Shown here piece after piece: positions 42,471-52,044 of a stretch of 64,000 nt of DNA. The notes beneath the pieces were generated by a model. It saw only the letters and a list, made by a program, of their open reading frames with translations, did not search any database and had not been told where the DNA came from. The position numbers and the translations under genes are program-made. Position 1 is the first letter of the stretch. Each line of letters begins with the position of its first letter. Origin of the DNA: Pelagibius litoralis (GTDB lineage Bacteria; Pseudomonadota; Alphaproteobacteria; Kiloniellales; Kiloniellaceae); assembly GCF_011683915.1 (NCBI RefSeq), contig NZ_JAAQPH010000021.1, positions 1 to 64,000 on the forward strand. The letters run 5' to 3'.

Positions 42471-44263
42471 GGTTGCACCTCCTTTCGGGCGAACCTGCGG
42501 AAAGCTGTCCCCTCTTCCGGCAAGCCCCATTTGTAAAACTCGATAAAGTTCAGCCTTAGGCCGTGGACCACGCCACTCATCAGCGATAGGCCAAGATTAA
42601 GACTGTGGCCGATTGCAAGGATAAGTATGGCGGCGAGAAGACCGATACCCGGCGAGGCCTGATGAACGGATGTGGCCAGGTCGTTGAAAGTTACGGCCAA
42701 GGACGCACTGGCCAGGCCAAGCGCAAAGAGGCGCATGTAACTCAGCACATCGCCGAAAGCCCCCATCACGCCGGTGAGGCTCTTCATTCCGTCGGCCAGG
42801 CGCCAGAGATAATCACTCGGCTTACGGACCGGGCGCTCACTGCTGAACAGCAGGACGGCGAGCAGACCAATGCCGATCAGCGCCTGGCCAGCAAGAGTCC
42901 AGGAAGCGTCCGTGCCGGCCAACCAGAAAGCCAGGCCGCCGAAGATCCCGGTGATCCAGCCCAGTTTGGAAAGGGCGACCAGACTCCTGCACCGGACATA
43001 AGCCGCCATGGCATTTGCAAAGACGATATGAAGCACACCGACCACGATGGACAACTTCATCATGCTGTCAAAGTCGTTCACGCTGAGTACATGAAGTGTT
43101 CCGGGTAAGGAATCTGGCGGCGGCGTCACGCCGAAATAACTGCCGACGATCACACCATAAAGGATAGTGCAGCCGAAGAGCGACAGACCGAGAGTCCGAT
43201 AGGACCTGCTTGTCCGACTGCGCCCGAGCCGCCGCCAGAAGAGCAAAAGCCCGGCCATCAGCACCGCACCGTACCCGGCATCGGCTAGGATCATGGCAAA
43301 GAAGAGGGAGAAAAACGCGACAAGCAACAGAGTTGGATCCCAACTGCGATAGCCCGGCACCTGATAGAAAACCGCCAGATCGGCGCCGGCCGCGAGTTCG
43401 TCCGGCTGCTCAATCAGGGTCGGCGGATCGTCTTGGGCACCGGGTTCCTCAATCAGACACGCCAATCCTGCCTCCCTGACGTAGGCCTCGACCGTGGCAA
43501 GGGAGTCGACAGGCACCCAGCCCTGAACCGCAACGAGCGAATCGCCATCGCGCGTCTGCTGTTCGGCATAGCTCAATGATGCCTGGTTCTCGGCCTCCGC
43601 CAGATTGACGCTGAGCAGATAGATGTAGCGCGTCAGGGCCTGGCGCTGCGCGACCAGATCCTCCAGCTCGATTTCTGTATCCTCAAGCTGGGCCTTGAGC
43701 TCGCCCAGCGGCAATGCGCCGGTGTGAGTGCGCGGAACGGGCAGCAGATCGCCTGGTGGTTCCTCCTTTGCAATGACAACGAGGTAAACGAAGCGGTGAT
43801 CCTTGCGCAGAATCTGCCAAGGCAGTTCAACGGAATCGAGTGTGCTCAGCAGCGCTAACGGCAGGACATAAAACCATAGCCGGTAGCCAACAAGCGCCTC
43901 ATGAGGCGGAAAGACGAGGTCACCCCAGGGTTCGACGGCTGCGATGCGGTGCTCCAGAAAATCCCGGCGATCGGTGGCGTCGCGCAGTCCTTGCTTCAAC
44001 GCGAGTGCGTCCGTGATGAGGCTTCCGACATCAAACCTGGGATCACGGAGTACCTGCCTTCGTTTCTGCGGCATGTCGGAGAGAAAACGCAGAGCCTTGA
44101 AAGCCGCCTCAGCCCGCGGCGAGGCGACCTTCTCCACCTCGGCGGGACGCGGACGCAGTGGCAGAAGGTGCATGCACCCGAGATCCTGCAACCCTTCGAG
44201 CAAGCCACGCTTTTCCCTGAGCAGGCCGCAGAGCGTGATCTTTTTGAGCCGCAGAATGGTCAT
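42467..44263 (-). CDS. ntpI: V/A-type ATPase membrane subunit I
   Basis: A 598-residue protein with a soluble N-terminal half of two alpha/beta lobes and coiled coil (residues 1 to about 300). A C-terminal half of about seven or eight membrane helices begins around LLVAFFSLFFAMILADAGYG. The conserved Arg-bearing stretch needed for ion transfer should lie in the later helices around SYMRLFALGLASASLAVTFN. It forms the stator half-channels beside the K ring. It overlaps both D (4 bases) and K. Confidence 0.92.
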   Translation of the reverse strand: MTILRLKKITLCGLLREKRGLLEGLQDLGCMHLLPLRPRPAEVEKVASPRAEAAFKALRFLSDMPQKRRQVLRDPRFDVGSLITDALALKQGLRDATDRRDFLEHRIAAVEPWGDLVFPPHEALVGYRLWFYVLPLALLSTLDSVELPWQILRKDHRFVYLVVIAKEEPPGDLLPVPRTHTGALPLGELKAQLEDTEIELEDLVAQRQALTRYIYLLSVNLAEAENQASLSYAEQQTRDGDSLVAVQGWVPVDSLATVEAYVREAGLACLIEEPGAQDDPPTLIEQPDELAAGADLAVFYQVPGYRSWDPTLLLVAFFSLFFAMILADAGYGAVLMAGLLLFWRRLGRSRTSRSYRTLGLSLFGCTILYGVIVGSYFGVTPPPDSLPGTLHVLSVNDFDSMMKLSIVVGVLHIVFANAMAAYVRCRSLVALSKLGWITGIFGGLAFWLAGTDASWTLAGQALIGIGLLAVLLFSSERPVRKPSDYLWRLADGMKSLTGVMGAFGDVLSYMRLFALGLASASLAVTFNDLATSVHQASPGIGLLAAILILAIGHSLNLGLSLMSGVVHGLRLNFIEFYKWGLPEEGTAFRRFARKEVQP

Positions 44264-44865
44264 ACCGTTCCCTCCGCTGAATGCTTGCGCTTAGCGATCT
44301 TGGAACGGACCACCGCCGCCATCTCCTCGTCCGAAAGGAAAACCTTGATGCGCTTGATGTTCGCTCTGGCATTCGGGATCAGAACCTTGTCGAAAAGGTT
44401 CACGCGCTGCGTAATCGTCTTTACGGCTCCGTCGAGAAGGACCAACCGCCGCTCATCAACCTGCACACGGACTCGCAGTTCCAGGACTTCGCGCAGAGCA
44501 GCCACCACATTGTCGACCCAATGCGGCTTGGCCAGCAGAGCATAGGATTTCACTTCGACTTCGACCGCCTCAAGTCTCGGAAGATGCGTGCCCACGAGGT
44601 TCTCCGTCGCCAAACGCACGTCAGAGATGCGCACCAGGCCGGTCAGATCGACATCTTGATTGGAGAGCATGGGCAGAGAACGACCCACCTGCCTGGTTAG
44701 CGTCCCGATCTGCCCGCGCGTTTGCGAAAGAGCCCGGACCGCCTTTGCCCGTTCCGCCATCAGCTGCTGACGCTTGAGATCGAGCGACGGCAGGAAACGC
44801 TCGTAATTGCGCAGACTTTGCGACTCACGGGCCAGCGAGGATTTATTGAGCTGCAGCTTTGCCAT
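44260..44865 (-). CDS. ntpD: V/A-type ATPase central-shaft subunit D
   Basis: A 201-residue, highly helical protein with long terminal coiled-coil segments. The start is LQLNKSSLARESQSLRNYER, followed by FLPSLDLKRQQL, and the end is FDKVLIPNARANIKRIKVFL. This is the classical shape of the rotor shaft that turns inside A3B3. The usual partner subunit F is not encoded in the operon. It starts one base after the B gene ends. Confidence 0.92.
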   Translation of the reverse strand: MAKLQLNKSSLARESQSLRNYERFLPSLDLKRQQLMAERAKAVRALSQTRGQIGTLTRQVGRSLPMLSNQDVDLTGLVRISDVRLATENLVGTHLPRLEAVEVEVKSYALLAKPHWVDNVVAALREVLELRVRVQVDERRLVLLDGAVKTITQRVNLFDKVLIPNARANIKRIKVFLSDEEMAAVVRSKIAKRKHSAEGTV

Positions 44866-44866
44866 G

Positions 44867-46273
44867 TTATGCCTCCTCTGCTTCGGCTAGCTTCGCAGTA
44901 TCAACTCGTGGCAACGCCAACTCCTTCGGATAGTACTTGTCGATCAATTCCTGTTTCATGAGCAACTGCTCGGGCCGAAAACACTCGGCAAGAGTCTGCC
45001 AGCCGAGATCCAAAGCCTCCTCCAAGGGCAGAGTGAGTTCGATATCCATGAAGCGGCCGCGAAAGAGGTTTCCGAACTTCAAAAGCTGCCGGTCGAAATC
45101 GGATAGGTCGAAGGCCATGGCCTGCTTCTGCTGAGCGTCACGGGCGCCGGAATAGAAACGAATCATGGTGTTCATGATCTGACCGTGATCTTCACGGGTT
45201 ACCTTGCCGATCACGTTCTGCTTCAGCCGCGACAGCGAGCCGAAGGGATCGATGACGCCGTCATGCAGATAGAACTGCCCCTCGGTGATGTAGCCGGTGT
45301 TGTCGGGCACCGGATGGGTAATGTCGTTCCCCGGCATGGTGGTCACTGTCAGGATAGTCACCGACCCGCCCTTGGCGAAGTCGCAGGCCTTCTCGTAACG
45401 GCGGGCGAGCTGGGAATAGAGATCGCCCATGTAGCCACGGTTCGAGGGCACGCGCTCCATGGAGATGCCGACCTCTTTCAGGGCATCCGCATAAGCGGTC
45501 ATGTCAGTCAGCAGCACCAGGACGCGTTTGCCCTCCTCCACCGCGAAGCGCTCGGCCACGGCCAGCGCCATATCGGGTACCGGCAGCCGTTCGACGATCG
45601 GGTCCGAAGCCTGATTGATGAACATAACGGTGCGGGAGAACACGCCCGCGTCCTCGAAGGTTTTGCGGAAGGTATGGTAGTCGTCGAAGATCAGCCCCAG
45701 CCCCCCGAAGACAACGATATCCGCATCCGCCTGAATACCGATGCGGGCCAGGAAGGGGTTGAAGGGTTCGCCGGAAACCGAAAAGATCGGAATCTTCTGA
45801 CTCTCGACTAGACAATTGAAAACGTCGATCATCGGCACGTCCGTGCGGATCAACTTTTTCGGGACGATGCGCTCGCAGGGATTGACCGACGGCCCGCCGA
45901 TATCGACCTTAGGATCCATGGAGAGATCGGGACCGCCATCGATGGGCGCGCCGGTTCCGTCGAACACCCGCCCCAGGATGTTCGCTGAGTAGGTCGCCTG
46001 CATGGGATGGCCGAGGAACTTGACCGTGGCGTTGGTAGAGACGCCCTTGGTTCCCGTGAAGATTTGCAGAGAGACCACGTCCCGGTCGATGCCTATGACC
46101 TGGGCCAGCGACGTCTCGCCCTCCGCATCCTCCAGCCGAGCAAGATCACCCAGGCGGACAACGCTCGCTTTGCTCCTGCCGGTCTTGTTATCGCCATTTT
46201 CAGGCACCCGGACTTTCAGAATGTCGCCGACGATCTCGAGGATGCGCGAGTAGCGGACCAGATCACGAAGCAT
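44867..46273 (-). CDS. ntpB: V/A-type ATPase regulatory subunit B
   Basis: A 468-residue non-catalytic head subunit. The degenerate P-loop region reads PIFSVSGEPFNPFLARIG, and VLLTDMTAYADALKEVG, RGYMGDLYSQLARRYEKA and ITHPVPDNTGYITEGQFYLH are hallmark segments. It is the first gene of the ATPase set, with the strong ribosome site GGAGGG seven bases before the ATG. It follows the damaged carbamate kinase gene by 18 bases, so the ATPase is probably transcribed from the promoter of the arc-like module or one inside it. Confidence 0.95.
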   Translation of the reverse strand: MLRDLVRYSRILEIVGDILKVRVPENGDNKTGRSKASVVRLGDLARLEDAEGETSLAQVIGIDRDVVSLQIFTGTKGVSTNATVKFLGHPMQATYSANILGRVFDGTGAPIDGGPDLSMDPKVDIGGPSVNPCERIVPKKLIRTDVPMIDVFNCLVESQKIPIFSVSGEPFNPFLARIGIQADADIVVFGGLGLIFDDYHTFRKTFEDAGVFSRTVMFINQASDPIVERLPVPDMALAVAERFAVEEGKRVLVLLTDMTAYADALKEVGISMERVPSNRGYMGDLYSQLARRYEKACDFAKGGSVTILTVTTMPGNDITHPVPDNTGYITEGQFYLHDGVIDPFGSLSRLKQNVIGKVTREDHGQIMNTMIRFYSGARDAQQKQAMAFDLSDFDRQLLKFGNLFRGRFMDIELTLPLEEALDLGWQTLAECFRPEQLLMKQELIDKYYPKELALPRVDTAKLAEAEEA

Positions 46274-46291
46274 CGCTATCCCTCCAGGATT

Positions 46292-46951
46292 CTAATGCCA
46301 TTCAAGACCGGTTACGACGCCACTCACGGTCGTCCCGGCCGTTCCGTCGACGATGCCCTGCAGCCTACGGTTTTCATCATAGACCGTCGGGATGCCGCCC
46401 CCACCGGCGCAGATGACGATGGTGTTGCGCTCCAGTAACCAGCGGATCGGGCGGATTTCGAAGATCCGCTTGGGCATTGGCGAGGCGACGACGCGGCGCC
46501 ACTTGTCGCCGTTCGGCTCGATAGACCAGTTCTTTTCAGACGCCAGGCGCCGGGCTTCCGCTTCCTCGTAGACCGGGCCGATAAACTTGGTCGGGTCGGC
46601 GAAGGCTGGATCCGTCTGATCGACCTCGATCATTGTCAGGATGGTCGCAAAGGGTACCTCGACCGGTAACAGGTTGCCCATCTCCTGCTCGATCATGTAG
46701 CCGATCATGCCTTCGGTTTCGGCCTCCAGGACATCCAGCGGATAGACCTCCCCCGGTTTGTAGGCCGCCCCCTGCAGGGCGAGCAGGCCGACCTGCGGAC
46801 CATTGCCATGTGACACAACGAACTGGTGCTGCGCCGCGATCGGTACCATGGCTCCAGCAGCGACCCGCACATTCTCTCTCTGGTTCTCCGCGGTCATGGC
46901 CTGACCGCGGCGGAGAAGAGCATTGCCCCCAAGAGCGATGACGATCCGCAT
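46292..46951 (-). pseudogene. arcC: Carbamate kinase with an in-frame internal deletion
   Basis: The 219-residue frame starts with the intact family N-terminus, [20 protein letters not shown], then [20 protein letters not shown] and [20 protein letters not shown]. At residue about 198 the sequence jumps to [12 protein letters not shown], which looks like the usual extreme C-terminus. About 90 residues, including the second half of the ATP site, are missing. The normal length is about 310. The product should be inactive. Carbamate kinase makes ATP from carbamoyl phosphate in arginine or agmatine fermentation. It lies 18 bases before ntpB. Confidence 0.85.
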
Positions 46952-46954
46952 GGC

Positions 46955-47194
46955 TCAAGCTCCGATCGTTGAGACCAGGACGGCCTTGATAGTGTGCATG
47001 CGGTTTTCCGCCTGTTCGAACTGCACGCCGGCGGGAGATTCGAAAACCTCCTCGGTGACTTCCATCTCGGCAATGCCATGTTTCTCAAAGATCTCCTGAC
47101 CGACCTTGGTTTCGCGATTATGAAAGGCCGGCAGACAATGCATGAAACGGGTCGAGCCCTTGCTGGTCGCCACCATCAGTGCGCTGTTGACCTG
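46955..47194 (-). pseudogene. C-terminal remnant of ornithine carbamoyltransferase
   Basis: About 79 codons keep the typical OTC ending. [20 protein letters not shown] leads into [16 protein letters not shown], then [18 protein letters not shown]. The about 250 N-terminal residues, including the carbamoyl-phosphate STRT site, are gone. The piece is joined directly to the truncated YfcC-type gene. It ends 3 bases before the carbamate kinase start, which preserves the original arcB-arcC order. Confidence 0.88.
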
Positions 47195-48117
47195 ATGATG
47201 CCGCGGGCAATGCCGATCACAGGGGCAACGCCCAGCAGTTCGCGGGCGCCGTCGAAAAGGTATTGGTGAAGTCCTCCTCGCTCATGCAAGTGACCACACC
47301 GACCAGGATCGAGGCCACGATGAAGATACCGGATATCTCGGCCATCCACCAGCCACCGGACGAGACACCCCAGATCATGACCGCGAAAGCGAGGACGAAG
47401 ACCAGCAACACGGTCTTGCGGGGCAAAGTGAAATCCAACAGGTGGCTGTCTGCAACAACCTCGCGACCTTTCAGGAAGTGCGCTTCGTTGGATTCCCGCC
47501 GGTCCGCGACGATGGAGGATGCCGTCGGTAATGGGCACACCTGCCGCGTTGGCCGCGATCACTGTGGCAAAGGGATTGATGGTCGAACCCAGGGCGCCAA
47601 CGCCAGCTCCCAGCATAATAATGGCATCCCCGGTCACCGCGTCGTACCTTGCGGCGATCATCACCGGAATAATCAGGCCATAGAACGCCAGAGTTTCCTC
47701 GGCCATGCCGTAGATCGTCCCACCGGCAGCGAAGAGCGCCATAAGGATCGGAATCATCCACTTCTCCCGGCCCCTCATGCCTGTCATGGTCCGCTCGATA
47801 CCGGCATCGATGGCGTCTGTTTTGGTCACGACACCCAGGAAGCCGCCGATGATCAGTACAAAGAGTGCAACATCGATTGCCCGCGCCTCGTAACTCCCCG
47901 GATCAAAGAAACCGGCAATCGGCGCGAGTACCACGTCGGCAAAGCCCTGAGGATTGGGATCAACCTCCTTATAGGTGCCGGGTATCGGAACTTCCTTCCC
48001 CAGTGTCTCGTTCATTTCCCGGTCATATTGACCGGCCTGGACAAACCAGGTGGCAACAGCCACCGCGATGATCAAACCGAACAAGATGGTGTAGGCACTT
48101 GGAAACTTCAGTTTCAT
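47195..48117 (-). pseudogene. YfcC/ArcD-type amino-acid antiporter, broken
   Basis: The first about 200 residues are intact membrane protein (IVVATW-type first helix, then RAIDVALFVLIIGGFLGVVT and GAGVGALGSTINPFATVIAA). After PITDGIL, near 47530, about 40 residues are lost. The sequence continues in another frame with IVADRRESNEAHFLKGREVV and later [21 protein letters not shown] second shift near 47260 restores the first frame for [17 protein letters not shown]. The gene then runs into the OTC remnant. The family exchanges arginine and ornithine or related acids in arginine-deiminase operons. Confidence 0.82.
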
Positions 48118-48370
48118 AGCTTCACGTTTCCCCTGTCATAGAGTCATGAAATCGCAAGGGTTCGCTCAAATTGCAACTCTACAATTCGAAGAACCGTCGA
48201 TTATTTTGTGATATCAACGTGACCTTTCCATCGTCACGACGCGGCGCAATCGGCTGCGGTAACTTGGGCTTGCTTTGTCTCTCCGTGCGCCGGCGGTGCT
48301 CTGTGCCTCCGTCGCAATGGCCTGTGCCTGGCTTGAAACCTCTTCAAGCTGATCGACCCGACTCCTCGCT

Positions 48371-49193
48371 TTTGGGTTAGCCTGTTCCTCGAAGAAGGAG
48401 ACAGACGATGAGGCGCAGCAGGTTTTCCGAAGAATAGATTATCGGCGTCCTGAAGGAGCATCAGGCGGCCGGACGATGCTGTTGTCCACCCGCGCTCGCG
48501 CGAACTGGCCTCTGAGCGTCGCCGTTTCGGCTACCACCGTCTGTACATCCTGCTGCGGTGCGAGGGCTTCCATATCAACAGGAAAAAGGTCTGCCGGTTC
48601 TACAAGGCGGAGCGCCTCACTGTGCGCAAGCGCGGCGGGTGCAAGCGGACCCTGGGCAGTCGAGCCCCGATGGTGGTCCCGCAGGTCGCCAATCGCCGCT
48701 GGAGTCCGGACTTCGCCTCCGATGCGCTGTTGGACAGCCGGCGGTTCCGCATCCTCTGCGTGATCGATGCCTTCACCCGCGAGTGCCTGGCCACTATGGT
48801 GGATAACTCGCTCTCTGGTGTTCTCGTGGCCAGGAAGCTGGATCGGCTCTGCAGTCTACGCGGACGCCCAGACACCATTGTCTCCGACAACGGCACCGAG
48901 TTGACCTCCAACGCCATACTGAAGTGGCAGCAGGATGTTCACGTCGATTGGCACTACATCGCCCCTGGAAACCCATGCAGAACAGGTTCGTCGAATCTTT
49001 CATAGGCCGGCTGCGCGACGAGTGCCTTAATGAGCACCTGTTGACCAGCTACGGCCATGCCCGCAGGGTCATCAATACCTGGAGGAACGGCTACAACACC
49101 CACAGACCGCACCTGAGCCTCAACGGGCTCACCCCGATCCAGTTCGCAACCCGATTCGAAGCGGACCATAACCGGAACAGAGCTAACTTATGA
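48371..49193 (+). mobile_element. Degenerate IS3-family element
   Basis: The OrfA start MRRSRFSEE (48408) is followed by a TAG where the family has Gln, then IIGVLKEHQA. At about 48465 the sequence jumps into OrfB at PDDAVVHPRSRELASERRRF, losing most of OrfA and the start of OrfB. OrfB continues through VIDAFTRECLATMVDNSLSG and SDNGTELTSNAI. A one-base deletion near 48968 then shifts the frame into FVESFIGRLRDECLNEHLLT, ending at a TGA (49191-49193). The ends carry short inverted repeats (GTTAGCCTGTTCC near 48376; its imperfect complement at 49172-49186). Confidence 0.82.
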
Positions 49194-49521
49194 ATGTGGA
49201 CATTTCGGGGAGCTTGTCACTTTTAATCTGACAGTGCCGAGCAAACGCATCTATCACACCGCCGCCACCACCCAAAGCGAGGGAGACCTGCAAAAACAGA
49301 TAAAGCCAAACCACACTGAACCAAACCCAAAAACTGGGTGAATTTACTCCGGCACTTCTAGCTATTTTTAAGTCGACATTGACAATGGGCACGAACGATC
49401 CCACGTCGTCGATTGTTCTGGTCCACCCTAGTGTCCATGCAAGTGTCTCACGATTGTTGTTTTGTTGTCGCATTACGGCATTACCGTGCTGGTTAAGCAC
49501 AAAAGAAATGGAAGCAGTCTA
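49194..49521. other. Gene-free stretch before phaC
   Basis: About 330 bases hold no supported gene. It should contain the phaC operon promoter. The phaC frame is open upstream to 49462, but the added residues do not look like the family. Confidence 0.45.
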
Positions 49522-51267
49522 ATGAAGGATCCAAACGCAACTGAAGTCGCCGGTCACGCGTCACAAAGTGCTTCGGTGACCCGCAAAGCCGACCGCCCTT
49601 TGCGTCGGCATTTAGCGTCGATAACAGGCGGAAGCTCTCCGGCATCCACGCTGACGATGATCAACGACTGGGCGCTGCATCTGGCCAGTGCACCAGATTT
49701 GCAGATCACCCTGGCACAGACGTCGTATGCTCATTGGGTCGCCTGGCTGGGATTTGTTGCAAGAGGGTGTCCCGAAAGCCCGGACCAGCATCCCATTGCG
49801 GCGCAAAAGGGCGACCGGCGTTTTCAAAATGCGGCGTGGACCAAGCCACCGTATGCTGCGATGGCGCAGGGCTTCTTGCTGTTGGAAGACTTTTTCGACA
49901 AGGCCACATCAGAGGTTCCAGGGCTTGATCCGGCACATGACAGGGCGATGACCTTTCTGATGCGTCAAATGCTTGATGCTATGGCACCGTCCAACTTTCT
50001 CGCCACGAACCCCGAAGCACTGGTGCGAACCGTCGAGACGCATGGTGCAAATTTGCAAAAGGGCATTGCCGCGTTCTTGAACGACTACCAAGCGGGGTGG
50101 AAAGGCGCGACACCTGCGCGAACACAGCAGCTGGGTCTGGATGTGGCGTGCACACTGGGCAAGGTCGTATTTCGCAATCATTTGATCGAGCTGATCCAAT
50201 ACGCGCCCAAAACAGGCAAGGTACATCCCGAACCGATCCTGATCGCACCGGCATGGATCATGAAATACTACATCCTTGATTTGAGTCCGGACAACTCGCT
50301 GGTGCGTTATCTGACGTCGCAGGGCTTTACCGTCTTCATGATCTCATGGCGCAACCCGGATCCAGAGGATGCAACGTTGGGGATGGACGATTATCTCACA
50401 CAGGGCCTCTTGGCGGCGGTCGATTACATCACCACCGTAACGGGGGCCGAGCAAATCCACAGCGCCGGCTATTGCCTCGGCGGTACGCTTCTTTCGATCG
50501 CGGCAGCCGCCTTGGCCCGTGACGGTGATGAGCGGTTGGCCAGTATGACGCTTTTTGCAGCCCAAACCGATTTCACGGAGCCCGGCGAATTGAGCCTGTT
50601 TATCAATGAAAGCCAGGTATCCTTTCTTGAGGATCTCATGGACGCACAGGGCTATCTAGAGGCTAATCAGATGATGGGTGCGTTTCAGATGTTGCGGTCG
50701 AACGATCTGATCTGGTCGCGGGTGGTGCGCAGCTACCTACTGAGTGAAAATGACACACCTATGAACGATCTGATGGCCTGGAATGCCGACGGCACGCGCA
50801 TGCCTGCGCGGATGCATTCAGAGTATTTGCGGCATATGTTCCTGAACAACGACTTGGCGGCCGGTCGTTATCAGGTGGGCGGTCATGCAGTGTCACTGCG
50901 AGATATCCGTATCCCTGTTTTTGGCGTTGGGACCGAGACAGATCACATTGCCCCGTGGAAATCGGTCTTCAAGGTGCACTCGTTGGGACATGCCGATGTA
51001 ACCTTTGTCCTGACAAACGGTGGCCATAACGCGGGCGTTCTGTCCGAGCCCGGCCACAAGCATCGCCATTTCCGCGTCCATACAACACGCGATCAGGACA
51101 ACGCCCTGTCGCCGGAGGACTGGTTGGAAACGGCAGCACTGGAAGAAGGCAGTTGGTGGCCCTCCTGGGCCGCCTGGCTTTCAAGGCATTCTGGCCCCAA
51201 GGGCGCGCCACCTAAAATGGGCCGCAAACTGGCTGACGCCCCCGGCACCTACGTCATGATGGAGTAG
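49522..51267 (+). CDS. phaC: Class I poly(3-hydroxyalkanoate) synthase
   Basis: A 581-residue alpha/beta-hydrolase-fold polymerase. The lipase-like box is GYCLGG with catalytic Cys318; Asp474 (TETDHIAPW) and His502 (TNGGHNAG) complete the triad. The N-terminal segments LAQTSYAHWVAWLGFVARGC and PIAAQKGDRRFQNAAWTKPP are typical of class I synthases. It polymerises 3-hydroxyacyl-CoA into PHA granules. The operon lacks phaA, phaB and phasin genes but has FabI, a MaoC-type hydratase/phosphotransacylase and acetate kinase, which can supply or drain acyl groups. Confidence 0.9.
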   Translation: MKDPNATEVAGHASQSASVTRKADRPLRRHLASITGGSSPASTLTMINDWALHLASAPDLQITLAQTSYAHWVAWLGFVARGCPESPDQHPIAAQKGDRRFQNAAWTKPPYAAMAQGFLLLEDFFDKATSEVPGLDPAHDRAMTFLMRQMLDAMAPSNFLATNPEALVRTVETHGANLQKGIAAFLNDYQAGWKGATPARTQQLGLDVACTLGKVVFRNHLIELIQYAPKTGKVHPEPILIAPAWIMKYYILDLSPDNSLVRYLTSQGFTVFMISWRNPDPEDATLGMDDYLTQGLLAAVDYITTVTGAEQIHSAGYCLGGTLLSIAAAALARDGDERLASMTLFAAQTDFTEPGELSLFINESQVSFLEDLMDAQGYLEANQMMGAFQMLRSNDLIWSRVVRSYLLSENDTPMNDLMAWNADGTRMPARMHSEYLRHMFLNNDLAAGRYQVGGHAVSLRDIRIPVFGVGTETDHIAPWKSVFKVHSLGHADVTFVLTNGGHNAGVLSEPGHKHRHFRVHTTRDQDNALSPEDWLETAALEEGSWWPSWAAWLSRHSGPKGAPPKMGRKLADAPGTYVMME

Positions 51268-51270
51268 ACC

Positions 51271-52044
51271 ATGATTCCCAATTCTGAGTTCTTGAAAGGC
51301 AAAAAGGGGCTGGTCGTGGGTATTGCCAATGAACACTCCATCGCAGCAGGATGCGCGCAGGTGTTTCGTGCCTCGGGTGCCGAGCTTTGCATCACCTATC
51401 AGTCAGAAAAGTCCCGCAAGTTCGTCAAACCTGTTGCCGAAGCGGTCGGTGCCGGGCTGTTTCTGCCGCTTGATGTGACGGACCTCGTCCAAACGGATCA
51501 GGTTTTTGCGGCAATCGAGGAAAAATGGGGCCAGCTGGATTTTCTGCTTCATTCTATCGCGTTTTGCCCACGCGAGGACCTGCATGGCCGAGTGGTCGAT
51601 TGTTCGCAGGAAGGCTTTGGACTGGCGATGGATATCTCGGTTCATTCGCTGATCCGGCTGGCTAAACGCGCTGAACCGCTCATGGTGGCGGGCGGTACAA
51701 TCCTGACAGTATCCTATCACGGCGCCGATAAAGTGGTTGATCACTACAACATCATGGGCCCTGTCAAGGCCGCACTTGAGGCAACCACGCGCTATCTATC
51801 CGTTGACCTGGGTCCCAGGAATATCCGCGTAAATGCGTTGTCGCCGGGGCCACTTGAGACACGCGCGGCTTCGGGCATCGACCATTTCGATGCGCTGATT
51901 GAAGACGCAAAGACACGCGCACCCCTGCATCGACTGACAACGATTGCCGAGGTCGGGTCGATGGCGGCCTGCCTTGTGTCCGACTTTGCCCGCTCCGTCA
52001 GCGGCAACACGGCCTATATTGATGGGGGCCATCATGTTATCTGA
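51271..52044 (+). CDS. fabI: Enoyl-[acyl-carrier-protein] reductase
   Basis: A 257-residue FabI. The N-terminal VVGIANEHSIAAGCAQVF is the family NADH site. The active-site residues are Tyr149 (SYHG), Tyr159 and Lys166 in HYNIMGPVKAALEA (YNIMGPVK), with LSPGPLETRAASGI as the substrate loop. FabI reduces trans-2-enoyl thioesters. In this operon it may act on acyl-CoA or ACP intermediates next to the MaoC hydratase rather than serve bulk fatty acid synthesis (inference). It starts 3 bases after phaC and overlaps the next gene by 11 bases. Confidence 0.93.
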   Translation: MIPNSEFLKGKKGLVVGIANEHSIAAGCAQVFRASGAELCITYQSEKSRKFVKPVAEAVGAGLFLPLDVTDLVQTDQVFAAIEEKWGQLDFLLHSIAFCPREDLHGRVVDCSQEGFGLAMDISVHSLIRLAKRAEPLMVAGGTILTVSYHGADKVVDHYNIMGPVKAALEATTRYLSVDLGPRNIRVNALSPGPLETRAASGIDHFDALIEDAKTRAPLHRLTTIAEVGSMAACLVSDFARSVSGNTAYIDGGHHVI

